Source of the DNA: Tremella fuciformis
Lineage: Eukaryota > Basidiomycota > Tremellomycetes > Tremellales > Tremellaceae
Reading direction: 5' to 3'
DNA: 64,000 bases
Assembly (NCBI GenBank): GCA_032768795.1
Contig: CP136496.1
Span: 558,001 to 622,000 of the forward strand
Positions 8,605 through 25,368 of this stretch are shown here, piece after piece (position 1 is the stretch's first letter; every line of letters starts with the position of its first letter). The position numbers and the translations under genes are program-made. The notes under the pieces are model-generated. The model had not been told where the DNA came from. It made no database searches and saw nothing but the letters and a program-made list of their open reading frames with translations.

Positions 8605-9706
8605 ATGTCCGATACTGAAATTCGCACGCTCGCACGGTTACAGCTGGAAGCCGGGTCGGCTGCCGAATACTGGCCCCTGCCGTCACGCCAAGAAATGGAC
8701 CGGAAGTTGTGGGAGGGTGGTGTGAAGGACTACCGGGAGAGGCAGCTGCTTGTCAGCAATGTGTTGTCGTCTGTGCAGGCTCACTACGGTACGTTCCTTG
8801 TTGGTCGCACTTAGCCTGACTTTGGCTGTGCGCAGTGCGCTTCACTATGCCCGCAGTGGTTAGCTCAGGTGACCTGACTGCGCCGGTCTTCCCGCCAAAG
8901 TGAGCTGATCGCGCAGTAAGCCAGGCCCGCCGGAAGTCTCGAGCCGTCAAGGACGTCGTGAACTCGGGTTGCATTTTGACAGGCCATCCTTATCAACAAG
9001 GTCTACGCTTGCTCTATGAGGATAATCTGATCTCCGATAATCTGCACTCATGTGAGGCTGCTAGCAGGACGAGCCTTTTCAAATTACTGGAAGTGACATA
9101 TGAGCATATGAAATATGCGGAATGGGAAGCGCACGTGAAAGGAGAGATTTCTGACATATTGGACGAAAAGCTGCGGCTGATGCTTTCGAGTCTCTGGGAG
9201 GAGGAGCGTGGCGTTTCGGTGGCAGACGATACGGTAAGCTATTCCAAAGCTGCAGTCTATACTCGGCGAGCTGTGATATTGTGCTTCGCACGGGTCCAGG
9301 ACCGAGGCTGATGAGTAAGGGTCGATCCACGTCGGAGGGAGGAGATCTGCGCGCGCACATTGAGTATCACCTTGACAAGTTGAAGCCCTCGGACTTCCAA
9401 CGCGAAACGGAAGACTCTATCAAAGCGACGATCATCACTTTGGGCAGCATCGCAACGGCGGGGAAGGGGCTACGAGACCCCGTTACCTTTTGGATCCTTC
9501 GCCAGTACTGCTCTAGGCTGACGGAGCTCATTCGACCTGCTTGGGAGGGCCTCAGCGCTCAGGCAAAACACGAGGTCCAATATCACTGGGAAACGACCCA
9601 AAACAGTATCCAAGAATCCAAGTTCTCCCAGCGGCCTTCGGAAGGAAGTCCCAGCACAAGCGGCGCGAGGATTCAGACACCAAGCGTTAGCGCCGGGGAC
9701 AGCTGA
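8605..9706 (+). CDS. Unknown protein, tandem paralogue A (295 aa, three exons)
   Basis: Exons 8605-8788, 8917-9233 and 9320-9706 add to 888 nt, an intact frame of 295 residues. Intron 1 is phase 1 and intron 2 phase 0. No known domain is recognised. It is predicted helical and soluble, with a Ser/Pro-rich tail. It aligns with the gene at 11106-12349: exon 2 shares the pattern EaAS.TsLF..L..T......EW, and exon 3 shares L..L.P.DF....DSI and W..ls......h..W.TvQ..i. Exon 1 is exactly 184 nt in both genes. A TATATA box lies 127 nt upstream of the ATG. The second intron acceptor (TAAG at 9319) is my choice to keep the frame and is the least certain junction. Confidence 0.68.
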
Positions 9707-11105
9707 CGTAAACGAACCCAGCACCATCTCAGTACCAAAGATAGCGTCCTTGTGCAATGCTGCCTGAATAAGGAACTCCCCAGACTTCGAGCCTGAGAAT
9801 AGGTTCACATTGACCTGTTGTACATGTCCTCTCTTCTCTAGATCTGTCGCTACACAGCTCTATCCATTGACTGATGCATGATGAAGTTACTATACCTACG
9901 CCACTTACCTCCATGGATCCATTCGCTGCGATTTCTAGATCATGATCTTGAGGCGCACACTCATGGGCGTCCGTCGAGTATACGGCAGATGGCCGGTGCA
10001 GTGCCGGGATTCCATACTCAACATAATCATGGTAGTGACGCCACATGTCACCGCCCTTTGGTTTAACACTCGACCTGCAACGATTCGCTTGCTGTAGCTG
10101 CAATCGCACGTCTACACAACTTTGGACCGTGCGCTGGCAAGCATCAAAATCTCCGAAGGAAGCCTCCGCTGAGTGAAAGTCATCCCGCGGGATATTCTTA
10201 CACCGCTCATAGGGCTTTTCTGCAAGGTAGAGCGGAGCACATGCCCGCTTGGAAGCTCCTAGATGACGAGCAACGAGCAAAAGAGTACATACCGTTATCG
10301 TTGCCGCTTTGACAGCAGGCTTGCGGGCTCTCCTGTGCACGTCTTGGAAGTTTCCGTCAGTGGTCTAGAAGCGACCACTTGACCCCAGTCGCATATCCTT
10401 GCATACGCAAGCGTTTCTTCCCACAGGCTGCTGATAGCGGGGACAAGGCGGATCCACGGTGGTTCTTCGGTGTCGCCGATGCTCTAGGAGACGTGTGGCA
10501 TCTCGTACAAACACGCGTTGCACGAGGAAGGCGAGACGCTACGTGTCAGCATTCGCAGGGATCCTCCTGGTCGGTACGTCAAAAGTGTTTGGGCTTTCTG
10601 ACATGCTCGAAGCGCCTGTTAGCAAGCTCTGCTGCCCCAGGACAAGCGGAGTTCGCCCCGAGCCGACGAGGAACATACACTTCGAGGCAGGTTAGCCGGC
10701 ATATGGACGTCATTCGCCTCGGTGTGATGCAGTTGTCCCGCACAAGCTCGCTCCACCGAGGTGTCCTAGCTACCGTGAAGCACTCTCGCCGACGAACCCT
10801 CCGCAGACGGGCATTCCAGGATGTTCCAAGTCTGTCGCTTGGACGACGTCATGCGGTGTGCCGGGAAGGCAAAATGACACGCTTGAGTGAGTTCGCGTTT
10901 GACTATGACCGAGGCGGAGAAAGGAGGCCTCCTCATCTTGCATTTAAAGAGCCTCAAGACGAGAAGGCCTACGTCTCTTTTGAGTTGTATGTGAAATAGC
11001 CCAGCCGCCGCCCTTGGGGCCGTAAGCGCTACTATGCGCATATAAATCATGCCCCATGCGAGTTAGAAGAGCATACAGCGCATCACTCCCTCAACGCCAT
11101 ACATC
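9707..11105. other. 1.4 kb spacer between the two paralogues, no supported gene
   Basis: Frames at 10340-9729 (minus) and 10379-10999 (plus) reach about 200 codons but have unusual Cys/Arg/His-rich composition and no recognisable domain or introns. They overlap other frames of similar length, so I do not call them. The right end carries TATAAAT at 11041-11047, 60 nt before the next start codon. Confidence 0.4.
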
Positions 11106-12349
11106 ATGTCTTCATCCATCCCGTCTAGCACGGCCTTTTATGAGGTTCGTGACACAGCTTGGACATTCGCCGGGACTCGTCTGACCAAGGAGAATACCGA
11201 AAAACTTCTGCACAATTTTGGAGTAACAGATCCGCTCAAGAGGAAGCAGTTATACAATGCTCTTCAAGAAGAGGTCCGAGACGTCCTCGGTGAGTCACAC
11301 CGTACTCGCGTCTACCTCTGCAGCGCTCAGCTCCTATTCCCACCGTCCACATACTTCTCGAACCTCGGGCGTGCATAGGGTACCCCAGTCTGCAGTTACC
11401 CATGCGCGGCACCCACTCCGACCGACTGACCCCTAGACGTCAAAGCCAGGACGTACGAGGATTACTACAACGAGTGCAAAGAGAATGGTACTCCCATGAC
11501 ACTTGGTGACTTTGAGAATTACCAGTGTCTCCATATAGCCAAAAGTGAATATCTGAGAAACGTCAAACTCTATGAGGGTGCGAGCGAGACAGCCTTGTTC
11601 AGCAAGCTGGGTCTGACGTTCGACCTGCTTCGCGATGTCGAATGGGACTTGGCTCAGCAACGCATACCTCGTTTCCGAAAGGCGAGCAGGGCGGAGTACG
11701 AAAGCTTTTTGAGCGAGCATGGTCCGAATCTGGATCCCGAGGTATGTGGACATTTCCCAGCAGCAGCTATCCCTCCCCGGCTGTCCTCTGAGCCGCTGGC
11801 TCGGCTCCCACACAAATGGCAGTACTTGTAATGGACATTTTCTGTTCATGCCAATTGAGCAGTGGCCGAGTCTCTTATCTATCGCTTCACGACAGTTTGC
11901 TGACGCCTGAGCGCGAAACTTGGGAGCCACGTTCCTTCTACCTCACAGGTCATCGCGGCGTTAAATTTCAATCGAGACTTCGACAACTGACCCCCCAAGA
12001 CTTTGAGAATGTTTTCGATGACTCCATAATCAAGAGCGTAGAGACCCTCCGGCATCTTTGCTTCGTTGGGCCAGAGCCAGAGTTCCCATTCGCATTCGCG
12101 CAGCTAACGTCTTACATACCTGAGATGACAGCGCTCATAGAGTCAAGGTGGGAGCGAATGTCCCCTGAGATTCGGGAAGCACACTCATTCGACTGGAACA
12201 CGGTACAAGACTTGGTCGCTAAGAAGAGACGCATCACGCCAGCGTCTAACTCAATTGACGCGACTGCCCTGTCAGTGGTCACCGAACCCGCCCGATCGAA
12301 GCTCTCCCTATGGCACGATATAAAGTCCAGATTCAGCCGCAAGTCCTGA
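11106..12349 (+). CDS. Unknown protein, tandem paralogue B (308 aa, three exons)
   Basis: Exons 11106-11289, 11437-11741 and 11912-12349 sum to 927 nt and 308 residues. It has the same layout as paralogue A: 184-nt first exon, phase 1 then phase 0 introns. Conserved blocks include LYEGASETALFSKLGLTF in exon 2 and RQLTPQDFENVFDDSI in exon 3. The C-terminus is basic and Trp-containing (LWHDIKSRFSRKS). There is no signal peptide, membrane span or known motif. A TATA box at 11041 and a clean ATG context support the start. The two copies are strongly diverged, so the duplication is old. Role unknown. Confidence 0.7.
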
Positions 12350-12927
12350 CAAGACACCACCACGAGATCTGTCAACCGGACCGACTCAACTCCTCCTAGG
12401 ACAACAAGCGCATAAACCTTTGGCAACCCCAATGCAGACCTATAGCGAATTTTCCTATCCTGATGCATCACACTCCTCAAATGCTGATCTTCCAATCTTG
12501 ACCCCTAATGAGCTTTTCGCCTGGGGTGTTCGTTCAGTGATTCCCATCAGCCCCACTGAGATCAGACTGCGGTGGCGGACACCCAGGCCGTGGAAGACAC
12601 CACGCGAGTCCATTGTCTCCATCGCTATGGTGCTGAGCTGCAGAGATGGCTATGTCTTTTTGGCTCGTTGACTATTGGGTCGAGCTGTACAGACTGCACG
12701 CATCGATTTTCATCGCCGCAAGCCAGGTTATGACAGCTGCAGACTCGAAGCCTGAAGGAGCGAAAATGCGGGTGCAGTCTGTGGAACAGATGGCGCATTT
12801 CGCAGCTCGATGCTGGCGAGGCGATTTCCGTTCACGAGAATGAACAGGCCCAGGTTGTTGTAGGAAGCATCGCACAGCGAGTGTGCATGTGCGGGCATGA
12901 TGTGTATACTATGACATGGGGGAAGCT
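12350..12927. other. Intergenic, possible small ORF
   Basis: A plus-strand ATG at 12432 opens 79 codons to 12671 (MQTYSEFSYPDASHSSNADL...), with no domain and no obvious splice partners. The rest is 3' flank of paralogue B and of the aspartyl-tRNA synthetase gene. I do not call a gene. Confidence 0.35.
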
Positions 12928-14984
12928 CTACGGGGTCAACCGCTTTGGGTCGCGCGGGAACAAGCTTGCCCTTCGGATGTTGCCCAATTTAAGGAATAGC
13001 ATGACCACACGCTCCAGGCCGATACCGCCACCGCCATGCGGAGGAGCGCCGAGCATGAAAGCGTCCAGGTAGCCTTGCATCGATTTCGGGTCAATGCCTG
13101 CAACCTTCATCCTCTCAGTCAAGAAAGCGGGGTCGTGAATACGCTGAGCACCCGACAAAATCTCCTCTCCTCGCATGAAGAAGTCGTACGAATTGGAGAG
13201 GGTCGGGTCGGTCGGGTCAGGCATGGTGTAGAACGGTCGGATAGCCAAGGGGAATTTGTCAAGAATGAAGTAGTCGGTCTTGTACTTTTCCCTGACGAGC
13301 CGGCCGAGCAGTTTCTCGTTCTCGGTCGACATGTCATCCATCTCGCCAATGGGCTGACCGTCCGAGTCGGTCGCTCCGGCTTCCTTGAGCATCTTCATAC
13401 CCTCCTTGAAGGGGAGTCGAAGGGTTTCGTCGAGGAAGAGGAAATCGTCACATGGGAACTGCTTCTTGATCGTCTCAATCTCAGTGGCGAATTTGGTTTG
13501 AAGACCTCGGAAGATGCTGAGGAACAAGTTGTCAAGGGTGTCGACGACCTCGTGGTAGTGCTCCTCAATAGCCATCTCCAAGTCAAGTCCGACAAACTCG
13601 GTCATGTGACGATGGGTGTTGGAGTCCTCTGCGCGGAATACTGATCGTCAGGTCCATGCTGAAACCTGAGGAGATAGCTGACCTGGTGCAATCTCGTAGA
13701 CCCTCTCCATGTCACCGGCGATGCACATCTGCTTGGCAAGCTGCGGACTCTGTGCCAAGAAGGCTTGACCTGAATCTCAGCAGCTGCATTGGCGAGTTCC
13801 ATAAAGCGTACCGTTGAAGTACTGGACTTTAAAGACGCTGGCACCTGACTCGGTGGCGGCGCCCTGGAGCTTCGGAGAATGGATTTCGATGAAGCCTTGA
13901 GAGTTGAGGTATTCGCGGAAAAGTTGGCACACTCCGGACTGAAGTCGGAAGATCGCCTGGTTGGTGGGTGTCTGATGGTCAGCGACTTACTCAGGGAGAT
14001 GACAAGCCTCCAATGCTCACCCGCAGGTCCATGACTCGGTTGTCCAAGCGAGTTGGCAAGCCTACGCGGACGAACTGCACGTCCTCTGTCTCCATCTTCT
14101 GCTTCAGCATGTCATCGCTCAACTCGGATAGAGTCACTGACCCGTGCAAAGTCCGCCTCGGGCCGCGAAGCATCGTCGATGGAGAAAGGCAATTCGGATA
14201 CGGCAACTTCCACAGCAGTGAAGAGCTTGTGTACAGCGATCTCGAGGTTACCGATGGTGCAAGACTTGACCTCGGCCTTTTTGATGGTCCCCTCGACCAA
14301 TACGAGCGTTTCAGACTGATCTTTAGCCAGGCAGATATTGGAATGTAGAGCACGGCTCACCGGGATGGACTGCGCAAATTTCAACATCTGTTTCGAGACC
14401 TGATGCTCGTCGTCCTCTTTCGAGAGGAAGAGGACCCCCTGAAGCGTGTTGATCTGCTGTCGGAAAGTGAGGAACACGATTTTGGCACCTGCACATCGTC
14501 AGGGTGCCTTTGGTCAAGCGTAAATAGCCTTACCTTGCGGGCGCATGTTGTGCAATCTTGCACGGAAGATGACATTCTTGCCGACGTCCTCCTCTGAGAG
14601 TTCTGCAAGTTTGACGCGCTTTTGACCTGCATGTTCAGCATGGCTTGACCCTCAACACCGCTAAGCAGAGCACTGACCTGGTCTGTCCTGGCTCTGGTGC
14701 AGAGGCAGCTTGCCGTAGTTCTGGCTGGCATAGTCGACAGAGGCAGCCGCCTCCCGCTTCTTCTTCTCCTCTTCCTCTCTTGCCTGTCTCTCGGCGGCCT
14801 TTCTCGCCTTCTCCTCCTCCTTGGCCCGCCTCTTCAACTCACCCTTGCTCGGACCGACAGCCCCTTCGGCCCCCCCTTCCGAAGCAGTCGCCGAGGTGCC
14901 AGGTCCGGCCGCGGTGTCGGCAGCTGTGCCGGGGGCAGGAATAGCTTGTGCAGCCTCTTTGGGGTCTTTGGTGATGTCGCTCAT
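12928..14984 (-). CDS. DPS1: Aspartyl-tRNA synthetase, cytosolic
   Basis: Charges tRNA-Asp in the cytosol. The N-terminus (ATG 14984, [15 protein letters not shown]) has a Lys/Glu-rich extension ([19 protein letters not shown]) typical of eukaryotic AspRS. An OB-fold anticodon-binding domain follows ([37 protein letters not shown]). The class II core includes [16 protein letters not shown], the FNGTLYG region, [16 protein letters not shown] and motif 3 [15 protein letters not shown]. It ends [15 protein letters not shown], the usual C-terminus. Exons 1-3 are 14984-14678, 14626-14534 and 14488-14361, and exon 4 starts at 14315, with introns of 45-51 nt. Further introns follow. An in-frame upstream ATG at 15029 is possible but less likely. 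It diverges from LYS1. Confidence 0.95.
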
Positions 14985-15261
14985 GTCCGTGTCGAGTACA
15001 ATGTCAACTTGGTCGACTCGAAAGAGCACTTTCGCAAAGGACCGACGAAACGGTGAAACGTCGCCCAGAGATTGTAGGACGGAAGTATTTCCACGTGGAC
15101 CTGATTTATGACTCGCGTCGGCTTTTCCCGTCCGTGCAGATCCATTTTCTGTCTCTGCGACGTCAGAAAAGTTATAAAAGAGTGACCATAGCTCCCTCTC
15201 GCCTTCATCGCGATCTCTACTCTACAACACACCCCTCGACTCGAAGAAATACTATCACGTA
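14985..15261. promoter_or_regulatory. Shared promoter of DPS1 and LYS1 with a Gcn4-type site
   Basis: These 277 bp separate two divergent start codons. TGACTC at 15109-15114 matches the core bound by Gcn4/Cpc1-type bZIP factors in amino-acid starvation. TATAAAAG at 15173-15180 lies 82 nt before the LYS1 ATG. The binding-site role is inferred from sequence and from the pathway (lysine synthesis, amino-acid charging). Confidence 0.5.
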
Positions 15262-16799
<1,538 letters not shown>

Positions 16800-16960
16800 T
16801 CTCGTGAGAGGTGCAACTGTATATAGATAGACGGACAAGACTGGCCAGTGAGGCCCGAGGGCGGTGATGCCAAGCAACAGCCATACATATACAGATCCAC
16901 GTGCAATCACAGTATTGATCTATGCACATCATTTCTTCCCTCCGATGTCCACACCATACA

Positions 16961-17533
16961 CTATGCCAAGGGCAGGTACGCCTTGCGCCTCGCCTCTTCC
17001 TCTTCTGAGAATTTCCAGGCCACCCACTCCTCCCCATCAGATGCAGACACCGGGAGCGTCTTGCTCGGTTCAGGCGGTATTGGTGTCCCATGCGCTGCCA
17101 GGCGATGTTTGTGCAGGGCAAGTAGTGAGGGGTGCAGGTGCGGCCGGTCGTCCTTGAGACAGAGCCAGATGCCCATCCTGCCTCTCAGCTCTTTCTTCAC
17201 AATCTTCCGTGGAAGGGCTTACCGGCCGGGGTCAGTGGCTGTGCCCGCTAATGCGGTCGGATCTCGTAAAACAGCAGGGTCGGTGAGTACTGACAGGAGA
17301 TGTCAGCGGGCAGCCTTTGTCGGTAAGGTAGCGGGTTTCTACTGACTGTCTGGGCGGACGGGGCGCGCGGTGAGTTTAGGAGGTAAGGTCCAGCTACGGG
17401 TACTTGGTCCGGCCTCGCTTTGTACTGTAGCAGAGGCGCTGGGCTTTACGGTTGTTGGTGCCGACGCATCGTGTTCTGAACTCGATGATGGGCCTGCTTG
17501 ATCAGTGCTTGCTGTTTCGGCTGGTTCTGCCAT
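16961..17533 (-). CDS. Small hypothetical protein, 156 aa, three exons
   Basis: Exons 17533-17347, 17289-17223 and 17177-16961 sum to 471 nt. Introns are 57 and 45 nt, with good GT donors and CAG acceptors. The N-terminal 60 residues are Ser/Ala/Thr/Pro-rich and probably disordered. They are followed by RPDILTDPAVLRDPTALAGT and a conserved-looking C-terminal half with GIWLCLKDD and EEWVAWKFSEEEEARRKAYL. No domain is recognised and function is unknown. Retaining intron 2 places TAA in frame, so splicing is required. It is convergent with LYS1 (162 bp between stops). Confidence 0.65.
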
Positions 17534-17878
17534 GGTATGTTTGGAGCAGAAGTACAGTCTTAACAGCGATCACAACGGTCATTCGGTGGACAGGCAAGGT
17601 GGAGGTCAAAGCGTCTTCGAGCAGTCTCTCCCGAATGTCTCTGTCGCTGCCCATTCCACTGTGAGCGACGAGCGCATCAGCCTCATGACGACAAGACCAA
17701 TTCTCGAGCCGATGCATGCGGATAGACTGACGCAGGCCAGCCTACTCAACACGTACGACCGTGGCGGCGCTCATGGAGGTCCGCTACTCTACACAGGGGG
17801 AAATGCAACGGTCCGAACCCTCTCCTCTCCTCGTACTCCCGTCCTAGCCATCGTGATGATCGAAAAGCGGGCAAGAGA

Positions 17879-18579
17879 TTAACGGAGACGACTGCACAGT
17901 CAGCGTCGGCACATCTTCGACCTCCACGAATCCCTCCTTCTTGCTCCCCTCTCCCAACATTCCCATCCTGGAATACAGTTCAGTGGAGACACGACTCACC
18001 GAGCTTCACGCTCCGACTCGAGAAGGGCGAGGATGTCGTTGACGCGGACAGGGCCCTTGACGTTACGGATGATGGAGCGGGTGTTGTCATCGAGGAACTC
18101 GACGCGGACCTGGGTGACACCACCTCGGGAACCGGTGCGGCCGAGCACCTGTCGATCAGCATTCGGCGCTCTTGACTCTCATCCCCCCGATCTTTGTGCC
18201 CAGCAGTCTTGTATCTGGCAATCCGGTTCTGCTTTTGCCTTGGGCGCCCCAGCGAACAAGCCTACCACCCAGCCCATCTCCCCCATCATCCTCGGATCCC
18301 TATCTCCCAATATTACTCGCTGTTGTTGACGAGCAGCACGACATCCAACGCCTTGGCATCGGCGTAGGCGAAGAATTCCCCACCCTCGCCCTCGCATTTA
18401 CCCCGACTGCCACGACGCGCACACCGATGAGTCCAGCTCCATCCGGTTCTCCAGTCTAGTTCAAACAACTGAGAACAGGCCTCACCCTCGTAACTTTCGC
18501 GAGCTTGACGGGTACTTTGGCACCTGCTTCCTGTCCTGTCAGCTTGGTTCCTTCCTCGTAGAGAAAAGCTGCTCACCAT
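17879..18579 (-). CDS. RPS28: 40S ribosomal protein S28 (eS28)
   Basis: Four exons: 18579-18577 (the ATG alone), 18530-18486, 18148-18000 and 17891-17879. They total 210 nt and 69 residues, the family's normal size. The product contains [40 protein letters not shown] and ends [12 protein letters not shown], the universal eS28 C-terminus. The last 13-nt exon is needed to restore RRLR; reading through the donor would stop at EAR. Introns are 46, 337 and 108 nt. The 337-nt one is long for this genome. It is a cytoplasmic small-subunit protein near the mRNA exit. Divergent from HFI1. Confidence 0.95.
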
Positions 18580-18989
18580 GTTGGGCGTTGATGGATGAAG
18601 GAGCTTGTAAAGACAGCGACGACCACCTGAAAACCAGCCAGCAGCCAGCCAGGGGCAGAATTTCGGAGATTAGCTAACGCCGACGCGGCCGGCATTTTCG
18701 CTCGGCTCTGTGGCACCTCTTTCTGCTGGCCACGCGAGCGGAGTCAAAACCACGTGATCGACCTTGTCTCGTCCGTTAATGAACGAGTGTCGCCGTTCAT
18801 AGAGTCCAAGAAGACGGCCTGCTCGAGCTCGTCCTCGGCCTCAAAGGGGCGAATCCACCCTCAAAGGCTGTACAGAGCCTCAAGACTTCCAATGGAATAA
18901 TCTGGGTCAAACTCAGGTCCTCCCGCCAGACCCCTCGCCTCGACGAGCTCTTTCCTTCTCCGACCCCCCGATCAGGCTTTACCGGCAAC
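18580..18989. promoter_or_regulatory. Bidirectional promoter region RPS28/HFI1
   Basis: 410 bp between divergent start codons. No convincing TATA box was seen. It is expected to carry both promoters. Confidence 0.4.
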
Positions 18990-20369
18990 ATGAACGGCCA
19001 TGCCGAGGCTTCGACCTCGTCTAATCCGTCCTCTACCCTTCCCGCGAGTTATCATCCCCAGCCACGACCAAAGCCCATTCAAACCGATCTTTTCGACCGG
19101 CTTGACCCGTTCTCCATCAAGCAAGAGCTGCACGATGCGCTTGGCGAGAACGGCCTGCCGTATTGGAAAGCCATGAACGCCTACTTGCTAGGCCAGATGG
19201 GCCGGGCCGAGATGGCAGAAGTGGTCAAGGAGTTTCTGAAAGGTCGACTGTGTGGGTTAACAGATGCAAACGCCATTCCACCGCAATATCTGCGCCTAGA
19301 GTTGGGCTGACCGCAAGTGACACTGCACAACCGCTTTCTCATGTCGCTCTTATCCGTCGCGTCGTCGCCCCCTTCGGATCCATCTTCAGGTGGCCGAAAA
19401 CGCCGTAGGGGTCCGAACGGGTATGAAGAAGAGGTCTTCGACTCGGACGAGACCTTCATCGATCACCGCTCACGAGTGAATCAATGGGTCATGGGCCTAT
19501 CCGGTCGAGAACGTCTCCGGATACGCAAAGCCGTTCTCAACAACGAAGATGCCGAGGGGGAGGACGAGAACCCTCCCCCTCGGCCGAATGCAGTATCGAG
19601 AGGCCCTTGGAGCAAGCTCTCTTCCGGTCAGTTGAGTGTCAGACCTCAGGACAACAGCTGATGTGTAGCCGCCTCGCAGCCGCCGCTGGCGAGCGGACAA
19701 CGCTACCTTCCGTCCTCCATTCAGTTGCAACAACGTCTCTCACAGATGGCTCAAGCGTCCGGGCTGTCCTTAGGCATCGAAACCGATGTTGGCGAGTTCA
19801 TGGCCATCGGGATGGACGCCCACTTGTCCGAAGTTGCGTCCTCCTTGGTGCAGCTTACCGGGCGCGATCGACCGAACGAGGACACTATTCGCCTCAATAG
19901 GAATACGCGCAAACGCTCGTTCGGCGAGGCGCGAGATGCGCGAGATGAAGTTGACGGCGAAGCAGAACCGGAGTCCGACGAGGGCTACCTGCCCAAACCC
20001 GATCTCAACTCTATACAAGCACTTCTTGCTCTTTCCCCTGGACTACATTCGCAAGTGTCGCCCGCCGTGTACAAACTGCTCAACGCTCTTTCGATGCCGG
20101 AAGAACGACCCGTCAAAACTGAACCCGGGGAGGCAGTCGTTTTGGACACACAGAGCCGAGCGAGCAGTCCCGTCAAGATTACGGGCACCGCCACTACGAG
20201 GCAGGAAGCCGTCGTCAATGATCTCGCAGCCAAGAATCTGCTCAAGATTGATAAAGCGGGCAGGCAGTCCGAGGCGGCGCCAGAGGAAGGAGGGAAGAAG
20301 GCCAAGAAGCATACTTTGCATTGGGTCTATGAAGATCCCGCACTTATACTCAAGGACGTCCTGGGATGA
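18990..20369 (+). CDS. HFI1: SAGA complex subunit Ada1/Hfi1
   Basis: Structural core subunit of the SAGA transcription coactivator with a histone-fold partner role (Taf12). Exons 18990-19242, 19318-19626 and 19669-20369 give 420 residues. The N-terminal SAGA-Tad1 region is clear: DPFSIKQELHDALGENGLPY, WKAMNAYLLGQMGRAEMAE and VTLHNRFLMSLL across intron 1. A basic cluster GGRKRRRGPNGYEEEVFD follows. The C-terminal half includes the predicted histone-fold stretch (LQQRLSQMAQASGLSLGI, VASSLVQLTGRD). It ends with HWVYEDPALILKDVLG. Nuclear. Length and domain order match the family. Confidence 0.88.
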
Positions 20370-20819
20370 GTAGTAGTGCATACCATGTGGTCAGTTGGCT
20401 GTCACTCATACAAGTCATGTATGTCCTCATGTGCGTCTGCGTATTCCTCTTTGCTTCGTGAGGGAAAGCGCCCGAGGTGTCCCCTGTATCCTGCAACGCC
20501 CTACCTGCTTGCCTGGGGCAGGCGAGCAGCCTTTAACACCCCTGTCTGGTCCATCCGATCTTATTGACGGTTCAGCAACCACGGCACTCATTGCCCTGGC
20601 AGCTCAGGTCATCCTGCCTGCCTCTGCCTCTATATCTGCGTGCATACAGGCTACGAGTAGCGTGATCCGTGGTCCGAAAATCAGTCGCGAGGTCCGAACT
20701 AAATTTGCTTCCGCGCGATGTAATGACGGTGGCAACGCCGTCCGCGCTCAGACGCGTCTCTATCCTCATATCCTCTTGATCTTGCATCTCACCCCGGGGT
20801 CCTACGCAGCCTCACAAGC
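20370..20819. other. Intergenic HFI1-SMC5
   Basis: 450 bp with a plus-strand open frame that overlaps the SMC5 start in another frame and shows no domain. Probably the HFI1 3' end and SMC5 promoter only. Confidence 0.4.
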
Positions 20820-25296
<4,477 letters not shown>

Positions 25297-25368
25297 ATCT
25301 AGATCAGGCTGCCTCATTATGCAATGCATATGCGCGGGACCCCCGCGGGATCCAGATGATGTCTATGG

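Noticed and set aside
9729..10999. Two ~200-codon frames (minus 10340-9729 and plus 10379-10999) between the paralogues
   Set aside because: Odd composition, no domain, no introns, and competing frames of like length. Kept as an unassigned spacer.
17178..17222. In-frame TAA in the small gene at 16961-17533 as a readthrough or pseudogene signal
   Set aside because: A 45-nt GTAAG..CAG intron removes it and keeps the frame, giving a normal gene.
18149..18485. C/D-box snoRNA in the long RPS28 intron
   Set aside because: A GGATGATGG is C-box-like but no convincing D box with a terminal stem was seen. Left as a question, not a feature.
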